A stretch of DNA of 10,008 nt from positions 1 to 10,008 of the forward strand of contig CAMOAP010000030.1 of assembly GCA_946577115.1 (NCBI GenBank), written 5' to 3'. Positions 4,833-10,008 of this stretch are shown in pieces. Source of the stretch: an uncultured Acholeplasmataceae bacterium. GTDB lineage: Bacteria; Bacillota_I; Bacilli_A; Acholeplasmatales; Acholeplasmataceae. The position numbers and the translations under genes were made by a program. The first letter of the stretch is position 1, and every line of letters starts with the position of its first letter. The notes below the pieces were generated by a model. The model had not been told where the DNA came from and searched no databases. It was given only the letters and a program-made list of their open reading frames with translations.

Positions 4833-7301
4833 TTAATTATTTGTTTTCTTTTGATTTTGTAGTTTTTTTGAGCGGTTATTTTGGGAGATTTGGGTTATTA
4901 AAAGGGATAAAATAATACTGAAAACTAATAAAAATTTTTCAAGATTGCCAAATTGAGACATTTCTTCAAAAACATTCAAAATAAATGAAGCTGTCATAAA
5001 TCCCGTTAACATTGCTACAAATAAAAGTAATTTAGCTAGATTCAAAGGTTTAGAAATTCTAAATAAAACAGTAAATAAAATGAAAGTGGAGAGTAAAATT
5101 ACAAAATTAGAAACTATTTCTAATTGTTTGAAAACGGGGGCTTGGGTTGATGTAAAACCAATTTGCAAGCCAAAAGTTAAGACATAACTAATAAAAGCTA
5201 GACTTGCATAAGGAAAGGCTTTTTTGAGATTATTAAGTAAAAAGTTTTCGCTGATAATTTCATTGTTTTTTTCAAAAGATAAAAAAAGCGAAGGAATGCC
5301 AATTGACCAATAGTCCATGATAAATTGCAATTTCAAAGGTGATAACGGATAGTAACAAGGACGCCTTAAAAAATTAAATAAAATAACAGCAATTGCAAGC
5401 ATAAAAGCAATAATAGTTTTGGCAAAAAACAAAATAGAGATTTTATCTAAATTATTAATAATTCTTCTACCTTCAAAAACTACTTTAGGCATGGAAGCAA
5501 AATTAGAATCCATCAAAACTAAATTAGCAATATTACAAGTAGCTTGGCTACCTGATGCCATTGCAATGGAAAGATCGGCTTCTTTTAGGGCTAAAATATC
5601 GTTTACACCATCGCCTGTCATGGCAACTTTTTGTCCTGTTTTTTTAAAAGTTTGAATTAAGATTTTTTTTTGTTGGGGTGAAGTTCTTCCAAAAACATTG
5701 TATTGAGTAGCTATTTGGATAACTTCTTGATCAGAAAAACCCTCTAAACTGATGGTTTTATAACCATCAATAATACCTACTCTTTGAGCTATTTGAGAAA
5801 CTGCAACATGATTATCACCCGAAATTACTTTAACACAAACGCCATTTTTCTGAAAAAAATCAATGGTAGTAACTGCGTCTTTTTTAATGGTATCTTCCAT
5901 AATAATTAAAGCTAAGGGGATTAATGGGATGTCATGTAATTTTTGTTTTTTACAAGTTATTTGAGCAATACAAGGTTCATGGCTTTTAGCTAATAAAAGT
6001 ACTCGATAACCTAATTTAGTATGAGTTTCAAAATCGTTTTTAATAAGATGAAAATTGTTTTTTAAAATGAATTCAGGAGCCCCCAAAAAAAACGTTCCTA
6101 AATTTTTAAATTCAACTGCACTATATTTTCTGGTGCTTGAAAAAGGAAGGTTTTGGGAGACTTGATAAATGGTTGAAGCAGGAAAAGCGTTGGTCCTAAA
6201 TTTGTTTATTAAAGCATTATAAGTGCTATTAGAAGTGGGACAAGCAGATAAAAAAGAGTTCATTAATTTGGTTAAATGAATTTCTTTAGGGTGATAAGGA
6301 ATAACTTTTTTAACTTGCATAGTACCATCAGTAATAGTTCCTGTTTTGTCGAGGCATAAAGTGTTTATTTGAGCTAACATTTCAATTCCAAATAGATTTT
6401 GGGCATAAGTTTTTTGTTTTGCTAAACGTACAAAACCTACTGCCAAAGAAATGTTGGTCAACAAAAAAAGTCCCAAAGGAAGCATTGCTATCATCATACC
6501 ACACAAACCTAGTAAGGAATTTTGCCTGAAATCTAATATTTTATTATTTTCTTTATTAAAAGCAAAAAAAGCTAAAATAATAGCAAAAAGTGTGACAAAA
6601 ATAATGATGATTTTGATTAACGAAGATAAACTTTGCATCAAAGGAGTAGTTGGTTTTTTGTATTTTTTAGCTTCTTGGGAAACTTTTTCGATATACATAT
6701 CACTTCCCACAGCTACAATTTCGGCATAACTTTGGCCTGATACCACGTAACTACCAGAATATAAAAAATCGTTTTCTTTTTTAACAACTAATTTAGATTC
6801 ACCAGTTAGAAGTGATTCGTTAACTTCTAAAAAACCTGATTTTACCTTAGCATCAGCTACAATTTGTTCGCCTGCTTCCAAAAATAAAAGATCTTCCAAA
6901 ACTAAATCAGAAGAAAAAACCTTTTCTTTTTGACTATTTCTTATTACTTGAGAGTGGCTTTTCATCAACAAAGATACTTTGTCAAGAGTTATTTTAGCTT
7001 TAATTTCTTGAATCACGCTAATAAAAAAATTGGTTAAAGAAACTACTAAAAAAAATAAATGTTCATATTGTTCTATGAAAATAATTATTAATGATACAAT
7101 TAAAATCAACAAATTAAGATAATTAAATAAATTACTAAATAAGATATCTTTAATACTTTTAGAATTTTTATAGTTAGCAGCATTAACTTGACCCGCAATT
7201 TTTTTTTGTTCTACTTGCTTGTTAGTTAGTCCTGTAAGGTTTTGTTTTTTTGCAAGGTTTTGTTTTTTTGCAATATTGGGATTATTTAAAGATGCATTCA
7301 T
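4833..7301 (-). CDS. P-type (E1-E2) cation-transporting ATPase
   Basis: This membrane pump couples ATP hydrolysis to cation movement; 822 residues from the ATG at 7299-7301. Numbering here starts two codons earlier, at TTG 7305-7307. Helices M1-M2 span about 58-100. The actuator domain has TGES (168-171), and M3-M4 span about 230-293. The phosphorylation site is DKTGT (D320). The nucleotide domain has LGAPEF (408-413), and the hinge TGDGVND (564-570) follows. Six C-terminal helices begin near 622, and M6 carries DYWSIGIPSLF (665-675). The subfamily resembles bacterial pumps of the CtpE kind, but the ion cannot be told. The usual PEGL of M4 reads PLGL (277-280). GGTGG lies seven bases before the ATG, which decides the start. 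The N-terminus contains a perfect 18-base tandem duplication. It sits 84 bases after pnp and one base before rlmB, so it is probably cotranscribed with both. Confidence 0.93.
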   Translation of the reverse strand: MNASLNNPNIAKKQNLAKKQNLTGLTNKQVEQKKIAGQVNAANYKNSKSIKDILFSNLFNYLNLLILIVSLIIIFIEQYEHLFFLVVSLTNFFISVIQEIKAKITLDKVSLLMKSHSQVIRNSQKEKVFSSDLVLEDLLFLEAGEQIVADAKVKSGFLEVNESLLTGESKLVVKKENDFLYSGSYVVSGQSYAEIVAVGSDMYIEKVSQEAKKYKKPTTPLMQSLSSLIKIIIIFVTLFAIILAFFAFNKENNKILDFRQNSLLGLCGMMIAMLPLGLFLLTNISLAVGFVRLAKQKTYAQNLFGIEMLAQINTLCLDKTGTITDGTMQVKKVIPYHPKEIHLTKLMNSFLSACPTSNSTYNALINKFRTNAFPASTIYQVSQNLPFSSTRKYSAVEFKNLGTFFLGAPEFILKNNFHLIKNDFETHTKLGYRVLLLAKSHEPCIAQITCKKQKLHDIPLIPLALIIMEDTIKKDAVTTIDFFQKNGVCVKVISGDNHVAVSQIAQRVGIIDGYKTISLEGFSDQEVIQIATQYNVFGRTSPQQKKILIQTFKKTGQKVAMTGDGVNDILALKEADLSIAMASGSQATCNIANLVLMDSNFASMPKVVFEGRRIINNLDKISILFFAKTIIAFMLAIAVILFNFLRRPCYYPLSPLKLQFIMDYWSIGIPSLFLSFEKNNEIISENFLLNNLKKAFPYASLAFISYVLTFGLQIGFTSTQAPVFKQLEIVSNFVILLSTFILFTVLFRISKPLNLAKLLLFVAMLTGFMTASFILNVFEEMSQFGNLEKFLLVFSIILSLLITQISQNNRSKKLQNQKKTNN
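7236..7271 (-). repeat. Perfect 18-base tandem duplication in the ATPase N-terminus
   Basis: Units 7236-7253 and 7254-7271 are identical. In the coding sense each gives one copy of the hexapeptide AKKQNL, in the hydrophilic cytoplasmic tail before the first membrane helix. Each unit contains a run of seven A on the coding strand. The period is a multiple of three, so gain or loss of a unit keeps the frame, while slippage in the homopolymer would not. Confidence 0.9.
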
Positions 7302-7308
7302 GCACAAA

Positions 7309-7313
7309 CCACC
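7309..7313 (-). promoter_or_regulatory. Weak ribosome binding site of the P-type ATPase
   Basis: GGTGG on the minus strand lies seven bases before the ATG at 7299-7301. The in-frame TTG at 7305-7307 would be only one base from it, which is too close, so the ATG is preferred. Confidence 0.55.
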
Positions 7314-7385
7314 ACACTTTTCTGAAATGATATCGGTATTTTTTTATAAATTAATGGGTATTGGTAATAATTTTTGAAATTAAAA

Positions 7386-9533
7386 CTAAGAGCTTTTTTC
7401 TTGTGTGTTTTGGGTCAAAAGCAAAAAATCAATTCTTCCGCGGTCGTTAATTTTGGTGCATTTAACCGAAACTGTTTCACCTATTTTTAAAACATCAGTG
7501 ATTTTTTGAAATTTTATTTTATTAACGTGAATAAGTCCTTCAATTCCTGGACCAACTTGTGCCACAGCTCCAATCATTTTTCCTTGTTTATCACTTAAAA
7601 AACGCAAAATAGAGGCTTGATAGCAAGTTCCTACTTGAATTTCTTGGATTAAACTTTCAATAAAGGTGACTGTTTTTTTAACTGTTTCTAAGTTAGAATG
7701 CATTACAAAAACGCGTCCGTCTTGTTCAATATCAATTTTTACACCATCATGAGATTCAATAATTTGATTGATGATTTTGCCACCACTTCCAATAATATCA
7801 CGAATTTTTTCTGGTTTAATTTGCATCATATAAACTTTAGGGGCGTACTTTGAAACTTCTAAACGAGATTTAAAAATTGTTTGGTTCATGTGTTCTAAAA
7901 TCTGAAGGCGCCCTTTTTTGGCTTGAAAAAAAGCTTCTTGCAAAATTTTAAAAGGGATTCCTTGAATTTTAAGATCCATTTGTAAAGCAGTAATTCCTTT
8001 ATTAGTACCTGCGATTTTTAAATCCATGTCTCCAACGTGGTCTTCTAAACCTTCGATATCGCTTAAAATAACGTATTTATTGGTTGCTTGGTCAAAAACT
8101 AATCCTACTGATATGCCTGCAACAGCTTTTTTTAAAGGAACACCTGATGCCATTAATGCCAAAGAAGAAGCGCAAACAGTGGCTTGAGAAGAAGAACCGT
8201 TAGATTCTAGAATTTCAGAAACTACTCTAATAGTGTAGGGAAAATCTTTTTCTTCGGGCAAAACTTGAGATATGGCTTTTTCGGCAAGATTACCATGTCC
8301 AATTTCTCGTCTGCTAGGAGCAGTATAACGACCAACTGCACCAACTGAAAAAGGCGGAAAGTTATAATGAAGCATAAAACGTTTATTTTGTTCGTCACTT
8401 AGGCCGTCAATAATTTTGCTTTCTGATAAACAACCCAAGGTCACTGCAGCAAGGCTTTGAGTTTTTCCTCTGGTAAACAAAGCAGAACCATGAGCACGAG
8501 GCAATAAATCAATTTGGGATTCGAGGGTTCTTATTTCTTCGAATTCTCTTTTGTCTGGTCTTATTTTTTCTTGCAAAATTAAAAAACGAGTTTCTTGTTT
8601 GAATAATTTTTGAAATAAGGTTTCTGTTATTTGTAAGTTTTTTTGGTGGGATTCGTAATCAAAAACAGTGGTAGTGCCAATAGTTTTGAAAAAAGGAGTT
8701 TGTTTGGCTTGATCTAGAATTTGTTCTTTTAATTGTTGTAAATCATTTTTGCTGTTGCAACTTAAAATAGCTTGTTTAACTTGGGAATGGTGTTTGAGAA
8801 AAAAGTCTTTTTGTTGGGTTTGTTCGGTTTGATGCAAGGTGTTTATCATTTTGGTAGGTGCAAATTGTTGCTTGATATTTTCTTGAAATAAGCACAGTTT
8901 TTTAATGTATTGGTGTGCAAAATTAATAGCTTCTAAAAAGTCTTGTTCGCTAACTTCATTCGCGTGTGCTTCTATCATAGTAACGTTGTGTTTGGTGCCT
9001 GCAACCATCAAATGTAGATTAGAATTGACAAGTTGTTGCAAAGTAGGATTGATGATAAGTTCATCGTTGATTTTTCCTATATAAACTCCACAAATAGCTT
9101 CCAAAAAAGGTATTTCAGAAATCAATAGAGAAAGAGAACTCCCAATCATAGAGGCAAGTTCGCTTTTAAAATCAGGGTCTAGGCTTAAAACTGTATTAAT
9201 TACTTGTACTTCTTGTTGAAAATAATCCGGAAATAAGGGGCGTAAGGAACGGTCAATGAGACGTGAAGTGAGAATTTCGTGGTCGTTGGAACGCCCTTCG
9301 CGGCGTAAAAAACTGCCAGGAATTTTGCCAGCAGCATATAATTTTTCTTGATAAATAACAGTAAGAGGTAAAAAATCAAGATTATTGGGTTTACGACTAA
9401 AAACAGTAGTTGTAAGAACCACTGTATCTTGGTAACGCACTAAAATGGAAGCATCAACGTTTCTGGCATAAGTTCCTATTTCGACCTGAAAAGAATCTTT
9501 TAAATTAGCAGTTTTAAAAACTTTTTTTAACAC
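7386..9533 (-). CDS. pnp: Polyribonucleotide nucleotidyltransferase (PNPase)
   Basis: PNPase degrades RNA 3'-to-5' with phosphate and is a core part of bacterial mRNA turnover. The 715 residues match the family (about 700). They comprise two RNase PH-like domains (about 10-215 and 325-550) with an all-helical linker between. A KH domain (about 566-625, GXXG as IGSGGK 581-586) and an S1 domain (about 634-707) follow. Signature residues are in place: FLRREGR (75-81), SNGSSSQATVC (444-454) and DHVGDMDLK (498-506), whose D498 and D504 correspond to catalytic Asp486 and Asp492 of E. coli. The start is GTG at 9531-9533, with AGGAG eight bases upstream; the stop is TAG. rpsO, the common upstream neighbour, is absent. 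It is the first gene of a likely operon with the ATPase and rlmB. Confidence 0.97.
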   Translation of the reverse strand: MLKKVFKTANLKDSFQVEIGTYARNVDASILVRYQDTVVLTTTVFSRKPNNLDFLPLTVIYQEKLYAAGKIPGSFLRREGRSNDHEILTSRLIDRSLRPLFPDYFQQEVQVINTVLSLDPDFKSELASMIGSSLSLLISEIPFLEAICGVYIGKINDELIINPTLQQLVNSNLHLMVAGTKHNVTMIEAHANEVSEQDFLEAINFAHQYIKKLCLFQENIKQQFAPTKMINTLHQTEQTQQKDFFLKHHSQVKQAILSCNSKNDLQQLKEQILDQAKQTPFFKTIGTTTVFDYESHQKNLQITETLFQKLFKQETRFLILQEKIRPDKREFEEIRTLESQIDLLPRAHGSALFTRGKTQSLAAVTLGCLSESKIIDGLSDEQNKRFMLHYNFPPFSVGAVGRYTAPSRREIGHGNLAEKAISQVLPEEKDFPYTIRVVSEILESNGSSSQATVCASSLALMASGVPLKKAVAGISVGLVFDQATNKYVILSDIEGLEDHVGDMDLKIAGTNKGITALQMDLKIQGIPFKILQEAFFQAKKGRLQILEHMNQTIFKSRLEVSKYAPKVYMMQIKPEKIRDIIGSGGKIINQIIESHDGVKIDIEQDGRVFVMHSNLETVKKTVTFIESLIQEIQVGTCYQASILRFLSDKQGKMIGAVAQVGPGIEGLIHVNKIKFQKITDVLKIGETVSVKCTKINDRGRIDFLLLTQNTQEKSS

Positions 9534-9541
9534 TTGAGATA

Positions 9542-9546
9542 CTCCT
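9542..9546 (-). promoter_or_regulatory. pnp ribosome binding site supporting a GTG start
   Basis: AGGAG (within AAAGGAG) on the minus strand is eight bases upstream of GTG at 9531-9533. No ATG is available at the conserved N-terminus, so this site decides the start. Confidence 0.85.
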
Positions 9547-9589
9547 TTAAGTAACTTGGTTGGGATGGCAATTTTGTATGTTATAAAAA

Positions 9590-9641
9590 AATATATAAAA
9601 ATAAAAAGCTAGAGTTTGAATTGATTTCAACAAACTAGCTT
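9590..9641 (-). terminator. Hairpin with T-rich exit in the pnp leader
   Basis: AAGCTAG (9606-9612) pairs with CTAGCTT (9635-9641), and TTTG (9615-9618) pairs with CAAA (9631-9634) across a two-base bulge. On the minus strand the stem runs into TTTTTATTTTTATATA, so it has the form of an intrinsic terminator. It lies about 70 bases before the pnp GTG and about 90 bases beyond the tRNA terminator. It could be a backup terminator for the tRNA transcript. If the promoter at 9663-9690 is real, it could instead be an attenuator or processing hairpin in the pnp leader. Confidence 0.6.
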
Positions 9642-9662
9642 AATAATTAGATAATTATTTTA

Positions 9663-9690
9663 ATTTTAAGTGATATTTATAAAAAATCAA
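9663..9690 (-). promoter_or_regulatory. Candidate pnp promoter
   Basis: On the minus strand TTGATT (9685-9690) and TAAAAT (9663-9668) are 16 bases apart and match the consensus at four and five positions. The predicted start, near 9656, gives a leader of about 120 bases containing the hairpin at 9606-9641. The surroundings are almost pure A and T, so chance matches are expected. Still, a promoter must lie between the tRNA terminator and pnp unless pnp is read from the tRNA transcript. Confidence 0.35.
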
Positions 9691-9727
9691 TTTAAAATTA
9701 TTTTCTTAAAAAAAATAGAATTTTGTT

Positions 9728-9766
9728 AAAAAAAATAAGTCAATCATTGATTGAAAAATTGACTTA
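9728..9766 (-). terminator. Intrinsic terminator after the tRNA genes
   Basis: TAAGTCAAT (9736-9744) and ATTGACTTA (9758-9766) form a perfect nine-pair stem with a 13-base loop. On the minus strand it is followed directly by eight T. It lies 65 bases beyond the 3' end of the tRNA-Asn gene and would end that transcript. Its low GC content is normal for such a genome. Confidence 0.75.
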
Positions 9767-9831
9767 ATAAATTAGAAAATACTAATTTAAAAAATGGGTT
9801 TCAAGGACAAAAGAAAAAAACACAACAAAGA

Positions 9832-9908
9832 TGGCGCCCACGCTAGGACTCGAACCTAGGACCCTCTGATTAACAGTCAGATGCTCTAACCAACTGAGCT
9901 ACGTAGGC
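9832..9908 (-). tRNA. trnN: tRNA-Asn (anticodon GTT)
   Basis: The 77-base gene includes an encoded CCA (9832-9834). Acceptor arms GCCTACG and CGTGGGC pair, with one G-T pair. The D arm is GCTC/GAGC, the anticodon stem is TCTGA/TCAGA with loop CTGTTAA (anticodon GTT), and the T arm is CTAGG/CCTAG with loop TTCGAGT. G at the discriminator position fits asparagine. It lies six bases downstream of tRNA-Val on the same strand, so the two are processed from one transcript. tRNA-Asn reads AAC and AAU, heavily used in an AT-rich genome. Confidence 0.97.
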
Positions 9909-9914
9909 AATTTT

Positions 9915-9990
9915 TGGTAGAGGATGAGGGACTTGAACCCCCGACATTCTGCTTGTAAGGCAGACGCTCTCCCAACTGAGCTAATCCTCT
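9915..9990 (-). tRNA. trnV: tRNA-Val (anticodon TAC)
   Basis: The 76-base gene includes an encoded CCA (9915-9917) and discriminator A. Acceptor arms AGAGGAT and ATCCTCT are perfectly paired. The D arm is GCTC/GAGC with loop AGTTGGGA. The anticodon stem is TCTGC/GCAGA with loop CTTACAA (anticodon TAC), and the T loop is TTCAAGT. It reads GUA and, by wobble, other valine codons. The 18 bases upstream to the window edge are almost all A and T and cannot show whether more tRNA genes precede it. Confidence 0.97.
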
Positions 9991-10008
9991 TTTTTATTCT
10001 TTTTTTAT

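Noticed and set aside
5419..5655. 78-codon plus-strand frame opposite the ATPase hinge
   Set aside because: Antisense to the conserved TGDGVND region; coding constraint on the other strand explains it.
6451..6729. 92-codon plus-strand frame opposite the ATPase membrane region
   Set aside because: Antisense shadow without independent support.

Overview
The window reads as a chromosomal segment of a wall-less, AT-rich mollicute that keeps the standard genetic code, most likely a 'Candidatus Phytoplasma'. Acholeplasma or a close relative is the alternative. Long frames stay open when TGA is read as stop, and every Trp in them is TGG (for example in NusG, SecE and L1). Mycoplasma and Spiroplasma read TGA as Trp, so this argues against them. 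All visible stops are TAA or TAG. No complete gene lies on the + strand; everything is transcribed from right to left.

In transcription order (high to low coordinates), the window opens with two tRNA genes, Val(TAC) and Asn(GTT), closed by a terminator hairpin. An AT-rich stretch follows with a second hairpin that ends in a T-rich tract and a candidate promoter. Next comes a probable operon of pnp (polynucleotide phosphorylase), a P-type cation ATPase, and an rlmB-like SpoU/TrmH rRNA 2'-O-methyltransferase that starts one base after the ATPase stop.

A 270-base gap carries a good extended -10 promoter. It drives rpmG (L33, TTG start), secE and nusG, then rplK, rplA, rplJ and rplL (L11, L1, L10, L7/L12). 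A strong intrinsic terminator follows rplL. The window then ends inside the 5' end of rpoB (44 complete codons).

The right-to-left order rlmB, rpmG, secE, nusG, rplK, rplA, rplJ, rplL, rpoB is the ancestral Firmicutes core. Compared with the Bacillus arrangement it lacks yacP, sigH and the small methyltransferase gene between rplL and rpoB. The genes cooperate in building the ribosomal L1 and L7/L12 stalks, the Sec channel, transcription elongation (NusG, RNA polymerase) and RNA turnover. The ion pump is the one functional outsider.

I see no CRISPR array, insertion sequence, phage gene or clearly new system. The points worth a second look are leader structures, lost neighbours, a three-helix SecE, unusual residues in the pump and in L7/L12, and a short patatin-like peptide in the gap beside rlmB.
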